NCBI GenBank assembly: GCA_964501905.1
Contig: CAZCTW010000002.1
Span: 62,001-126,000, forward strand
Direction of reading: 5' to 3'
DNA: 64,000 nt
Source: B69-G16 sp964501905
GTDB taxonomy: Archaea; Thermoproteota; Thermoprotei; Thermofilales; B69-G16
Shown here in pieces: positions 50,221-58,989 of the stretch (positions are counted from its first letter, which is position 1; every line of letters starts with the position of its first letter). Below the pieces are notes generated by a model. The model did not search any database. It saw only the letters and a list, made by a program, of their open reading frames with translations, and was not told the DNA's origin. The position numbers and the translations under genes were made by a program.

Positions 50221-51364
50221 CTATTAAGGTAAACGGTTGGATCACAGCACCTGCTTTGATACGAGATTTTGGGCCCATGAATACTCCTAACTTCCTCTTC
50301 TTCTTGATAATGCCCTGTAGCGGTAGTTCCCTTAATACCCGTTTTTCATCAGGCAGTTTGCTTAATACAGTCACCCTGGGCTCTACTACAGCTTTATAAC
50401 CGAGGACACTGTCAACTATTAAGCTATAGGATCCCGCCGAAGCCTCGACCTGTAAGCTTGAGCGCTTTACCTCAGAGAATGCCCCCACTACAGCTCCTTC
50501 TTCTATGCTAGTGTATTTGCGTATAAAAGTGTTCATCCCTATAAATGCCCCCTTACCTATGTAGGCGGGACCCTTAATTACGGCGTTGTGGTCGATAACC
50601 GCGTTTTCCTCTATCACTACTGGTCCTTCAATAACCGCTGTGGGCGCCACTTTGGCTTTGGAGCTTATGAGTGATTGTTTTAGGTCTCCTAGAACATAGC
50701 AGTTTGCGGCTATGATATCCCAGGGGTAGCCTATATCGACCCAATAGCCAGTCCAGTGGGCGACGAAAACTTTTGCTTCTTTGACTAGAGAAGCTAGGGA
50801 ATCAGGGAGGTTTAACCCATTATCCAAGAAATTAAGAAGCATGCTCGGGAGTACGTAGACTCCAGCTAGAGCGTAAGAGTACGCTTTTGGTAGCTTACGT
50901 GGTTCGTGGAACACGTCTACAACTATGCTACCCTCTACTGCGGCTACTCCGTAGCTCTCCACGTCTACTACCGGGGCCGTAGATAACACCGCGTTTTCCC
51001 CTACGTTTACGTAAGTGTCTAAGACTAGCCTGTAAAAAGCTTTAGGTGCTACTATGTCTCCATAGGCCAAAACGAAGTATCTCAGATTTCTGAAATATTC
51101 TGCCGCTGATAGGATAGCTGCTTCCAATCCTTCACCGGTTTGATATATGACGCTTGCGTACATGCCCCATTTTCTAACTATGTGTTCTTCTACTCTCTCG
51201 TCCGATACTACTACTATTAAATCATCCACCCCGGTCGAAACCAGCCCTTCGAGGACGTAGTCTATGACCGGTCTCCCGGCGACCCTCAGGAGGACTTTAG
51301 GGTAGTCTTGGGAAAGAGGATACATGTTTAAACCTTTACCACCGGCTAGAACCAACCCCTTCAT
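50198..51364 (-). CDS. Sugar-1-phosphate nucleotidyltransferase with left-handed beta-helix
   Basis: N-terminal nucleotidyltransferase (about 1-230) and C-terminal hexapeptide-repeat beta-helix (about 240-330), as in GlmU and related archaeal enzymes. Starting immediately after glmS, it probably converts GlcN-1-P to UDP-GlcNAc or a relative. The nucleotide-binding start reads LAGGKGLNMYPLSQDYPK where most members have GGxGTRLxPLT, so the conserved Thr-Arg is Leu-Asn. Activity may be altered or the substrate different. ATG start. Confidence 0.82.
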   Translation of the reverse strand: MKGLVLAGGKGLNMYPLSQDYPKVLLRVAGRPVIDYVLEGLVSTGVDDLIVVVSDERVEEHIVRKWGMYASVIYQTGEGLEAAILSAAEYFRNLRYFVLAYGDIVAPKAFYRLVLDTYVNVGENAVLSTAPVVDVESYGVAAVEGSIVVDVFHEPRKLPKAYSYALAGVYVLPSMLLNFLDNGLNLPDSLASLVKEAKVFVAHWTGYWVDIGYPWDIIAANCYVLGDLKQSLISSKAKVAPTAVIEGPVVIEENAVIDHNAVIKGPAYIGKGAFIGMNTFIRKYTSIEEGAVVGAFSEVKRSSLQVEASAGSYSLIVDSVLGYKAVVEPRVTVLSKLPDEKRVLRELPLQGIIKKKRKLGVFMGPKSRIKAGAVIQPFTLIDAKTIYP

Positions 51365-53212
51365 TTACTCCACCGTTACTGTTTTTGCTAAATTACGAGG
51401 TTTGTCTGGATCGTAGCCTCTCGCGACGGCGGCGTAATAGGCTATAAGTTGGAGGGGTACCGCATATACTATGGTTCCGACAACAGGCTCTAACTTGGGC
51501 ACTATTATAGCTTTATCAAGTCTCTCTCTTATGAAATCGGCTCCTTTGGGAATTACCCCTATAGTGTAGGCGCCTCTAGCCTTCATTTCTTCAATATTGC
51601 CCAACATATGTCTCTTCCACTCATCTTCAAAAACTAAAAAGACTACAGGAAATCCCGGTTCTACAAGCGCTATAGGCCCGTGTTTGCTCTCGCCCGCAGG
51701 GTATGCTTCAGCGTGAATATAGGCTATTTCCTTCAGTTTTAAAGCTCCCTCCATAGCTATAGGCAATCCTATTCCTCTTCCCAGGTAGAAAGCATTACTA
51801 GCAACTGCCATCTCCTCTCCTAGTTTTTTCGTAAAGCCTTCATACCTGGCCAGAATGTCAGATACCAGTGAAGGAACCTCTTTCAGAACTTTTCTCAATT
51901 TATCAGCTTCTTTTTTGCTAAGCTCTCCCGCTTTTTCAGCTACGGATATGGAGAGCCACGACAAAACCAGTAATTGCGTCGTGAACGTCTTGGTGGCGGC
52001 TACTCCTATTTCTGGCCCTGCTCTCGTGTATATAGTGTAGTGGCTCTCCCTGGGTATCGCGCTATCCATTACATTGGATACAGACACTACCTTAGCCCCC
52101 CTACTTTTGAAGACTCTTATAGCCATTAGAGTATCTATTGTCTCTCCGCTTTGAGAGACCGCTATCACCACATCCCCTTCCTTAACCGATTTCCTGTACT
52201 TCTTGTATTCGCTTGAGATTAGAGAAATAGATGGAGTACCTGCCAACACGTTCAATAGGTAGTCTCCGACTAGGCAGGCGTGGTAACTCGTGCCTGCTGC
52301 GACGAAAAACACTTTTTCAGCCTCTAGAATTAAATCAGAGGCTTTTTCAACGCTTTCATCTAAGCCTCTGAGAGTATCCCTGAGAGCTCTAGGTTGTTCG
52401 TGTATTTCTTTTATCATAAAGTGGGGGTAACCTTCTTTCTTGGCCATATCGGGCGTCCAGTCTATTTTCCTAATCCTAGCCTTAACGTCTACCTTTTCGC
52501 CTTTTTCGTTTTCTAAGTATATCTCACTAGGGGTCACAAAGCCTACTTCCCCATCATAGACGACTATGATATCTCTTGTGTATTCTAGAAAAGCCGGTAT
52601 GTCGGAAGCTATAAAGTTCATCCCTCTGCCTACGCCTATCACCAGCGGCGAGTCTTTACGAGCAAAGAATATCTTGTCGGGCTCCTCTACGGTTATGACG
52701 CCGAACGCATAGCTACCTTTAATTCTCTTCAAAGCTTTTTTAAACGCAGAGAAAAAATCAACCTCTTCTTTTAGGCATTCCTCTATTAGGTGGGCTAAAA
52801 CTTCCGTATCCGTCTCGCTGCGGAAAGTATGTCCTTTAGCCGTAAGCTCTTTTTTCAACTCTATGTAATTCTGTATTATGCCATTATGGACTACAGCTAT
52901 CCTACCGCTACAATCAGTGTGGGGGTGAGCGTTTATATCACTAGGCGCTCCATGAGTCGCCCACCTCGTGTGCCCTATAACCGTCCACCCAAGTATCTTA
53001 TCCAGCTTCATTCTTCTGTTAACCTCACTTATCTTCCCCTTACCCTTGCGCACCAGTATCTTACCTTCATAAACGGCGGCTACTCCTACACTGTCGTATC
53101 CTCTGTATTCAAGTCTTTCTAATCCCCCTTTCACAATTTCAGCAACTCGTAGTTTTACGCCGCCGCCTCTCTTAGCTGCGACCCCTATTATGCCGCAGGC
53201 CACATATTTCAC
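51365..53212 (-). CDS. glmS: Glutamine:fructose-6-phosphate aminotransferase GlmS
   Basis: Makes glucosamine-6-phosphate, first step to UDP-GlcNAc. It has an N-terminal glutamine amidotransferase domain (CGIIGVAAKRGG, YRGYDSVGVA, GHTRWATHG) and two SIS domains (ISQSGETIDT-type), ending in NLAKTVTVE. The catalytic Cys is codon 6 from GTG 53212 or codon 3 from GTG 53203; no start directly precedes it. GGTG lies 6 bases before GTG 53203. Next gene is the nucleotidyltransferase with no gap. Confidence 0.95.
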   Translation of the reverse strand: MKYVACGIIGVAAKRGGGVKLRVAEIVKGGLERLEYRGYDSVGVAAVYEGKILVRKGKGKISEVNRRMKLDKILGWTVIGHTRWATHGAPSDINAHPHTDCSGRIAVVHNGIIQNYIELKKELTAKGHTFRSETDTEVLAHLIEECLKEEVDFFSAFKKALKRIKGSYAFGVITVEEPDKIFFARKDSPLVIGVGRGMNFIASDIPAFLEYTRDIIVVYDGEVGFVTPSEIYLENEKGEKVDVKARIRKIDWTPDMAKKEGYPHFMIKEIHEQPRALRDTLRGLDESVEKASDLILEAEKVFFVAAGTSYHACLVGDYLLNVLAGTPSISLISSEYKKYRKSVKEGDVVIAVSQSGETIDTLMAIRVFKSRGAKVVSVSNVMDSAIPRESHYTIYTRAGPEIGVAATKTFTTQLLVLSWLSISVAEKAGELSKKEADKLRKVLKEVPSLVSDILARYEGFTKKLGEEMAVASNAFYLGRGIGLPIAMEGALKLKEIAYIHAEAYPAGESKHGPIALVEPGFPVVFLVFEDEWKRHMLGNIEEMKARGAYTIGVIPKGADFIRERLDKAIIVPKLEPVVGTIVYAVPLQLIAYYAAVARGYDPDKPRNLAKTVTVE

Positions 53213-53221
53213 CGGTCATAA

Positions 53222-53253
53222 TTAACTATGCCAAGTCGTATTAATAGTTAATC
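53222..53253. promoter_or_regulatory. Perfect 9-base inverted repeat upstream of glmS
   Basis: ATTAACTAT at 53222-53230 and ATAGTTAAT at 53245-53253 with a 14-base spacer, 10-41 bases before the glmS start. It overlaps the TATA-like ACTATTAATA, so it is a candidate operator. Confidence 0.4.
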
Positions 53254-53346
53254 TGTTTACCCGAATTATAGCATTATTTTGTCTGCCTATAAATTATCGA
53301 AAACTATTTTAATTAATATAATAATTCTGCCAAACATGAGCTAAAA

Positions 53347-53859
53347 TCATGCATATATACGAAAATCATCGTTAAAATGAAGGTATAATTTGGCGTTGGG
53401 GACTACTGTTTTTATTATTTTTAAAACATCTTCTGCGTCGTCATGAACTTCTACTACGTTTCTAAGCTTAGCGATTATACTTAACTTAAAATCTACGTCT
53501 CTACGCCTGTCACCCCTCCTTCTGAAAATAAATGCTACCTCATGAACCGGCACGCCCCATTTCAATAGTTCTTCAAGCGTTTTCCGTTTGAGGTTTTCCG
53601 GCCTCCCCGTGATGACTACTACCCTTCCTTTATTTAACCTGTCTTTCAGAAGCTTTACCCCGGTAAGCCTAGGCTTATCATATTTCAAATAGTCCTCCGA
53701 AAGAAAGAGCTTCCAGAACCTCTGCCTACTCACTACGTCTAGGGATTTAGAATTCATATTTTCACTAAACCCCAGCTTCCTCAGTACAATTTTTACCTTC
53801 TCGCTCACATCCACCAAAACACCATCTATATCAAACATATAGACCAAAGTCTCGTCCAT
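53347..53859 (-). CDS. HAD-superfamily phosphatase-like protein
   Basis: MFDIDGVLVDVS near the start is HAD motif I (DxDGxL), VVITGRPENLKRKT is motif II, and VHDDAEDVLK the acidic motif IV. 170 residues with ATG 53859 and AGGTGG upstream; a TTG at 53874 is less likely. Substrate unknown. It points away from dcd. Confidence 0.75.
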   Translation of the reverse strand: MDETLVYMFDIDGVLVDVSEKVKIVLRKLGFSENMNSKSLDVVSRQRFWKLFLSEDYLKYDKPRLTGVKLLKDRLNKGRVVVITGRPENLKRKTLEELLKWGVPVHEVAFIFRRRGDRRRDVDFKLSIIAKLRNVVEVHDDAEDVLKIIKTVVPNAKLYLHFNDDFRIYA

Positions 53860-53906
53860 CAACCACCTGTCCAACGCTTACCGCCGCTTCATGTTAACTA
53901 GGACGG

Positions 53907-53920
53907 TATAAATATATTTA
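53907..53920 (+). promoter_or_regulatory. TATA element for dcd
   Basis: TATAAATATATTTA centred about 32 bases before the ATG at 53946. The good match and spacing support a leaderless transcript starting at that ATG rather than at GTG 53934. Confidence 0.5.
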
Positions 53921-53945
53921 AGCCCTCAACATAGTGGGAGATAGA

Positions 53946-54503
53946 ATGATACTCTCAGATGAAGAAATACTAGAGGCTATAAAAAGGGGAAAGATAATAA
54001 TCGAACCCTTCACTAAGGAAAACGTAGGACCCTGCTCCGTAGATTTAACGCTCGCTGACGAATTCGTAATTTTTAAAGAAGGAGGCGTTATAGATCCGGC
54101 GAACCCCCGATCTCTCGGAGAGAATATCCAAGTGATTAAAACCGACGGCAAACCTTTCGTTCTAAAACCTAAGCAATTCGTCCTAGCTATGACTAGAGAG
54201 AAGATAGGTGTTGACAAGAGCTTGGCCGCTACGCTTGAGGGCAGGAGCAGCATAGCTAGATTAGGGATAGTCGTCCACGCAGCCGGACTAGTCAGCCCGG
54301 GCTCCGGCATAATACACCCTAAGCCCCTCGTTCTAGAAGTCTTCTCTCAAAACTCCAGCGAAGTAAAGCTCTATCCAGGCATGCGCATAGTACAGGTCAT
54401 CTTCCACAGACTTTCAAAGCCAGCGAAACTGGGCTATGACGAACATCCGAGGTCGACGTACAAGCGGGAGAATGTTTGGATAAAGCCGTCTGCGTTGCTT
54501 TAG
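53946..54503 (+). CDS. dcd: dCTP deaminase
   Basis: Deaminates dCTP to dUTP for thymidylate synthesis. MILSDEEILEAIKRGKIIIEP begins the protein, GRSSIARLGI, VHAAGLVSPGSGIIHPKPLVLEVF and YPGMRIVQVIFH are the family motifs, with the catalytic Glu in LEVF. 185 residues from ATG 53946. Convergent 4-base overlap with the Taw3-like gene. Confidence 0.93.
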   Translation: MILSDEEILEAIKRGKIIIEPFTKENVGPCSVDLTLADEFVIFKEGGVIDPANPRSLGENIQVIKTDGKPFVLKPKQFVLAMTREKIGVDKSLAATLEGRSSIARLGIVVHAAGLVSPGSGIIHPKPLVLEVFSQNSSEVKLYPGMRIVQVIFHRLSKPAKLGYDEHPRSTYKRENVWIKPSALL

Positions 54504-55123
54504 AGCTGTTCGTGCCTAACCTTTACAAGCTTTTTCTCTAAGAGCTGTCTATAGAGTCTATACATTTTATCTTTGCTCTTTATTAATACCTCGTTGGCGA
54601 CGCTTACTAAGGCAGGCAAGTGTTTTAAATCTATAATTAAAATTCCCATAGAGAAGAGCGGTACTTCAATTCTTTCACTTCCAGTTATCTCAACAACTAC
54701 TCTATACTTTTTCACGCTTTGAATCCCGCTATGTTTAAAGCCGCAATGTCTAGCTGTGGTTAGAATATTTAAAGCAGCTTCTAAGTTTTTAGCTATCACG
54801 TGTAGTATTGGAGGTTGTACACTAAACCAGGAATACTCGACAGCGGATTTTTTGAGCTCCTCTAAAACCGTTAAAACTTCTTCGACTTTTACCTCTCTAT
54901 GCCATTTAGCGACTGTAATTATGTTGTGTTTATCTCCAGGCAACTTATTAAGAGTTATCTGAATTCTCCCGCTACAGCTACTCGTCGTATAGTATTCTTC
55001 ATAGCTATTTATAACGTCTAGTAAAGGCTTTATATCAGCGTCAACACGACCTATCTTATACTCGAGCTCTAGGCGTTTTACGAAGTGTTCCTTTCTAGCA
55101 GTCCATGCGATCTCCTCGCTCAT
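54500..55123 (-). CDS. taw3: tRNA wyosine methyltransferase Taw3 (TYW3-like)
   Basis: Methylates 4-demethylwyosine derivatives at tRNA-Phe position 37. YEEYYTTSSCSGRIQI, GDKHNIITVAKWHREV, WFSVQPPILHV and HCGFKHSGIQSVKKYRVVVEI match archaeal TYW3. Acts downstream of Taw1 (25.3 kb). 207 residues. Overlaps the upstream HAD gene by 29 bases. Confidence 0.92.
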   Translation of the reverse strand: MSEEIAWTARKEHFVKRLELEYKIGRVDADIKPLLDVINSYEEYYTTSSCSGRIQITLNKLPGDKHNIITVAKWHREVKVEEVLTVLEELKKSAVEYSWFSVQPPILHVIAKNLEAALNILTTARHCGFKHSGIQSVKKYRVVVEITGSERIEVPLFSMGILIIDLKHLPALVSVANEVLIKSKDKMYRLYRQLLEKKLVKVRHEQL

Positions 55124-55829
55124 AGTCGTCTACCTCTAGTAATCTTATTAATTCGTAGAGGCTGTGAATAACGTTAACGCCCTCTACTATTCTCTTTCCT
55201 CGGTCTAGCAATACCGCGTTAAAACCAGCATTCACCGCGCCCAAGTAATCTCGTTCTAAATCATCACCTACGTGAAGTATCTCGCTGCCATCTACTCCTA
55301 TCCTCGACTCAAACTCCCGGTAGGCTCTAGGGTCTGGCTTAAAAAATCCTGAAATATCAGGGGTAACTACAACAGAGAAAAACTCGGCTATACCATTTTC
55401 TTTTACTAACTTCCAGACGTCGGCGCTTAAGTTATCGCTTAGAATCCCTATTTTAAAATTTTTGGAGATTAAATGCTCTAGAACCGGCTTCACGTCGGGG
55501 TAGAGCCTAGCGTCGGCGAAATCGAACCAATGCTCGTACATTAAAACTGCAAGTCTATCCACAGCTTCCTTAACTCCTAAAGCTTCCAAAATCGCCCTAT
55601 TAAGATTAATGTAATAATTCCTCACGTCCGATTTTTTAAGATCTTCTGCGTAATTTTTTATGGATTTTAAGGCTTTAACAACCTCGTCTACATCTTTTAC
55701 TAGCCCAAATGCTTCAAGAAATCTCTTTATGATGAGGCAGGGAGGACTCTGCCGCATTAGAGTACCGTCTAAGTCGAACGATATTGCTTTTATTTTGGTA
55801 GTTTTAAACATGTATATAAAATAATTCAT
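55095..55829 (-). CDS. HAD-superfamily hydrolase
   Basis: SFDLDGTLM (motif I), ILSDNLS (motif II), FFKPDPRAYREFE and VGDDLERDYLGAVNAGFNAVL (motif IV) give a standard HAD phosphatase of about 240 residues, similar to phosphoglycolate-phosphatase-like proteins. ATG 55811 is the likelier start, by distance from a TATA-like TATAATAA. Coupled to taw3. Confidence 0.82.
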   Translation of the reverse strand: MNYFIYMFKTTKIKAISFDLDGTLMRQSPPCLIIKRFLEAFGLVKDVDEVVKALKSIKNYAEDLKKSDVRNYYINLNRAILEALGVKEAVDRLAVLMYEHWFDFADARLYPDVKPVLEHLISKNFKIGILSDNLSADVWKLVKENGIAEFFSVVVTPDISGFFKPDPRAYREFESRIGVDGSEILHVGDDLERDYLGAVNAGFNAVLLDRGKRIVEGVNVIHSLYELIRLLEVDDYERGDRMDC

Positions 55830-56014
55830 TAAAAGCTTATTATACTTTTACATTAAATAGCTCATTAAAGAAATAATAATTTCAGTAAAATCTATTTTAC
55901 TTCCTAGTTTAAATTAATTGACAGGATTTTTGAACTAGGCTGCAAGAGGGGATATACTGGGGTATTGCCTGGATATTATATATACTTCGGCTTTTAACAT
56001 TTATCAAGGGATGT

Positions 56015-56761
56015 ATGAAAGCAGTCGCAGTAATAGGATTTAGTGGTTCGGGAAAAACGACTATAGTTGAAAAGGTGGTTGGAGAACTTAAAAGTAGAGG
56101 GTATAGCGTCGCCACAGTAAAACATGTACATGGAGCGAAAAGGATAGATTTAGCTGATAAAGACACTTGGCGCCATATAAACGCGGGCGCGGACTTAGCG
56201 ATAGCTCTCTCGGATAGCGAGACTTTAAAAGTTAAACCGGAGAAAACGGAGCTCTGGAGGGTCCTCTGGAAGCTCTCCAGTTACGACTATGTAGTACTTG
56301 AGGGCTTTAAGAAAAGTTTCTATGGGGCAAAGATAGCCGTGGCAAACAGTGTCGTCGACGCTGAGAAATTATTTAACAGCCTCGTTATAGCCTTTGTCGG
56401 TAGATTAGCTAGCGACATGAAAGAATTAAAGGGGATTCCCGTAGTGGATTTGGAAAACGTGGATTTTCTTGTTGATTTGATAGAAGAAAAAGCGTTTATG
56501 CCTCCAGCGGGGGTTAACTGTAGAAAGTGTAGATATTCGAGTTGTGCAGATCTAGCGGCGGCGATTCTAAGAGGAGAAGCCGCTGTGGATGAATGTGTTT
56601 TCATGAAGAAAACAGGTGTTGAACTTATGGTTAATGGAATCGAAGTAAAATTGAATCCTTTCGTCTCCTTAGTGTTTAAGAATGTTATCCTGGGACTTGT
56701 AAACTCGCTTAAAGGGGTTGAAAATCCGCGTGAAATAGAAGTGAAAATTAAACTAGTTTAG
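56015..56761 (+). CDS. mobB: MobB-type GTP-binding protein with C-terminal Cys cluster
   Basis: IGFSGSGKTTIVEKVV is the P-loop; HVHGAKRIDLADKDTWRHINAGADLAIALS is typical of MobB, which aids molybdopterin guanine dinucleotide cofactor synthesis. The C-terminal 80 residues add CRKCRYSSCADLAAAILRGE and a further Cys (VDECV), resembling a 4Fe-4S (FeS, PF04060-like) module. 248 residues against about 170 for plain MobB. ATG start; AT-rich gap of 185 bases upstream. Confidence 0.87.
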   Translation: MKAVAVIGFSGSGKTTIVEKVVGELKSRGYSVATVKHVHGAKRIDLADKDTWRHINAGADLAIALSDSETLKVKPEKTELWRVLWKLSSYDYVVLEGFKKSFYGAKIAVANSVVDAEKLFNSLVIAFVGRLASDMKELKGIPVVDLENVDFLVDLIEEKAFMPPAGVNCRKCRYSSCADLAAAILRGEAAVDECVFMKKTGVELMVNGIEVKLNPFVSLVFKNVILGLVNSLKGVENPREIEVKIKLV

Positions 56762-56771
56762 CGCGATTTCT

Positions 56772-57482
56772 TTAGCCTTCTTTTTCGCATATAATTCTAG
56801 CATCCGCGATTTTTAACCCTTTTTCGTAGACGAAAACAGGGTTAAGGTCTATTTCCGCTATATATTTCCTATATGCCCAAATGAAGTTGGAAGTTTTGAC
56901 TATTAGGTCGGCAACTGCCGCAACGTCGTAGGGGCCTTTGCCCCTATATCCCTTAAGGATTTCATATGCTTTCGTGCTCCTAATCATATCGATGGCCTCT
57001 TCCTCGTCAACAGGAGCGATTCCATATGATATATCTTTAAAGATTTCTACGAAAATTCCTCCTAATCCGAAAACTACTACGGGGCCGAACTGCCTATCCC
57101 TCAACCCTCCAACTATTACTTCAACTCCAGGCTTCAACATTTCCTCAATTAGAACCCCCTCTACTCTAGCGCCCGGAACATGCTTCCGAACCTCTTCCAG
57201 CATATCATGATAGGCTTTTACTAATTCTTCCTCGCTCTTAATGTCAAGTACTACTCCGCCTACATCCATTTTATGAATTATATCCGGGGAAACTATCTTC
57301 AATACTACTGGAAAGCCTATTTCGCGAGCGGCTTTCAAAACTTCCTCCTCATTCCTAGCAAACTCCATGCGTGTAACGGGCAAACCGTAAAGCCCAACCG
57401 CGAGCTTTGACTCATATACCGTTAAAATTCTTCTACCTTCTTTTACTGCTTTCTCGAGAATATCTAGGACTTCGCTCTCCAA
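56772..57482 (-). CDS. acdB: ADP-forming acyl/acetyl-CoA synthetase beta subunit
   Basis: ATP-grasp subunit that conserves energy by making ATP from acyl-CoA, ADP and phosphate. PVTRMEFARNEEEVLKAAREIGFPVVLKIVSPDIIHK (core FPVVLKIVSPDIIHK), FGLGGIFVEIFKD and DVAAVADLI are typical. Separate alpha and beta genes are the archaeal pattern in Pyrococcus; the alpha gene is not in the window. A frame from 57512 exists, but TTG 57482 after GGGGG is preferred. Confidence 0.88.
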   Translation of the reverse strand: MESEVLDILEKAVKEGRRILTVYESKLAVGLYGLPVTRMEFARNEEEVLKAAREIGFPVVLKIVSPDIIHKMDVGGVVLDIKSEEELVKAYHDMLEEVRKHVPGARVEGVLIEEMLKPGVEVIVGGLRDRQFGPVVVFGLGGIFVEIFKDISYGIAPVDEEEAIDMIRSTKAYEILKGYRGKGPYDVAAVADLIVKTSNFIWAYRKYIAEIDLNPVFVYEKGLKIADARIICEKEG

Positions 57483-57492
57483 AGGGAACCCC

Positions 57493-57777
57493 CTACAGTT
57501 TAGAAAACACATCTTCGAGTTTCAATTTTAATATCACATAATCGCTTATGGCTTGAATATAGTCCACCGGAATTGCTATCTCTTCCGAACTCCTCTTAAT
57601 CTTACTTAGTATCTTTCCTATTTTACCAGACTCCTCTTTTAAGGAGCTTTTTACTATTAAGGTCTTAGCTACCATGCTTTCCAGATCAAGTTCTATGTCA
57701 ACTACGCTCCCCACGTTTCTACCCTTGGCATCTATAACCACTTTATTAAGCAAATCCTTTTTAAACCTCACCGACAT
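57493..57777 (-). CDS. PRC-barrel domain protein
   Basis: 94 residues: KKDLLNKVVIDAKGRNVGSVVDIELD starts a PRC-barrel, a small beta domain found in RNA-processing and photosynthetic contexts; archaeal standalone members are common. Ends in KLEDVFSKL. Upstream of acdB by about 10 bases. Confidence 0.8.
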   Translation of the reverse strand: MSVRFKKDLLNKVVIDAKGRNVGSVVDIELDLESMVAKTLIVKSSLKEESGKIGKILSKIKRSSEEIAIPVDYIQAISDYVILKLKLEDVFSKL

Positions 57778-57825
57778 ACACTCACCAACGACATTAATTG
57801 AGAGTAAAGGCTTATAAAATGTTAA

Positions 57826-58989
57826 TTAGTAGTAGTCACCGAGAATCCATATATTGCCTATCGAGACATTCTCTAAGCCTTCCTCCCGGGCGGCTTCTAG
57901 GGCTTTCCTAGCGTGGCTCCTGCTAGTTGGAGGGAGGTCCCTTAGCATGTAGTCTGGATGAAAAGCCAGTAACCTATACGGTATAGAGGGGTTTAAACTC
58001 GCTAGAAACCTGGCGATCATCCTGACCTCGTACTCGTCTACATAGCCCGGAACTAGCAGAGTGCTCGCCATGAAGAGAGGAACCTCGGGTCTCTTATCCA
58101 TGAAGCTAACTACATACTTGATATTCTCGAAAAGCTTTTCATTAGAAACTCCGGTTAAAGCTTTATAGATAGAGGGCGTCCATGCCTTAACATCGAACTT
58201 TACTATACCGCCGCTCTCGAGAGATAATTTAACAACTTGAGATAGTAAGTTCTTGTTCATTAGCCCGTTGGTCTCCCAGCATACCCTTAATATCCTGTCT
58301 TCGCTTCTAGCTCTCTCTAACGCTTTCCTAGCCACTAGTATAGCGTTTGAGATTTGGGGCGTAGGATCGCCCCCAAAGAAGCATATGCAGGTTACCCTCT
58401 TATCCGCTGCTCCAACGAGCTCCTTAAAGCTCTTTATAGGGGAAAGCTTCCGCGTATTATTGCGGTAGTGCCAGTTTTGGCAGAATAGGCAGTCTAAGTT
58501 GCACGCCCCGTAAAATACGGCTAGGTTGTAGTAGCCGTGCTCTCCTTTAGGCGATAGAGCATACTTAGGATACCCCAAACCCGTTGTTGCGGGGCACCAA
58601 TCTCCCGCCACGCAGTTAGTCGGCAATGGGTCATAGTACCAGTCAACAACGGCCTCGAAAGGCAATTTCACCCGCCATTTCAACCTACCGTCGATATTTT
58701 CTACAAGCCCGCAGAAGCCCACGCCCCCCGGCGGTATAGAGCACTCGTTGGCGCAGACTTTACACGTGACACCTCCAAGATCTCTCGGCGGTGTCGCGGG
58801 AAGCCCATAGCGTTTCTTGCTTTCAATATGGGCTTTCTCCGCTACTTTAAGAGCCTCTTCCGCCCTATTCCTAAGGCAATCCGCACAAACCCCTATTACC
58901 TTCGATATGGTCTTGGATTTAGCTCCGCATAGACTACAAGTCTTCGCTTTAAACCATTTACCAGGCTCAAACGATAACAATTTCCACAT
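57826..58989 (-). CDS. Radical SAM protein, PflA-like (COG1180-type)
   Basis: Motif GACNLDCLFCQNW gives the CxxxCxxC radical SAM cluster near residues 165-177. Before it are other Cys pairs: CSLCGAKSK and CADCLRN, and CKVCANECSIPPGG and GFCGL, which could bind zinc or clusters. The layout resembles AmmeMemoRadiSam-type PflA homologues, though longer at the N-terminus (387 residues in all). Substrate unknown. ATG start. Confidence 0.82.
   Translation of the reverse strand: MWKLLSFEPGKWFKAKTCSLCGAKSKTISKVIGVCADCLRNRAEEALKVAEKAHIESKKRYGLPATPPRDLGGVTCKVCANECSIPPGGVGFCGLVENIDGRLKWRVKLPFEAVVDWYYDPLPTNCVAGDWCPATTGLGYPKYALSPKGEHGYYNLAVFYGACNLDCLFCQNWHYRNNTRKLSPIKSFKELVGAADKRVTCICFFGGDPTPQISNAILVARKALERARSEDRILRVCWETNGLMNKNLLSQVVKLSLESGGIVKFDVKAWTPSIYKALTGVSNEKLFENIKYVVSFMDKRPEVPLFMASTLLVPGYVDEYEVRMIARFLASLNPSIPYRLLAFHPDYMLRDLPPTSRSHARKALEAAREEGLENVSIGNIWILGDYY

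Noticed and set aside
53213..53346. glmS ribozyme or riboswitch upstream of glmS
   Set aside because: That ribozyme is bacterial and none of its conserved core is visible; only a DNA inverted repeat is present.
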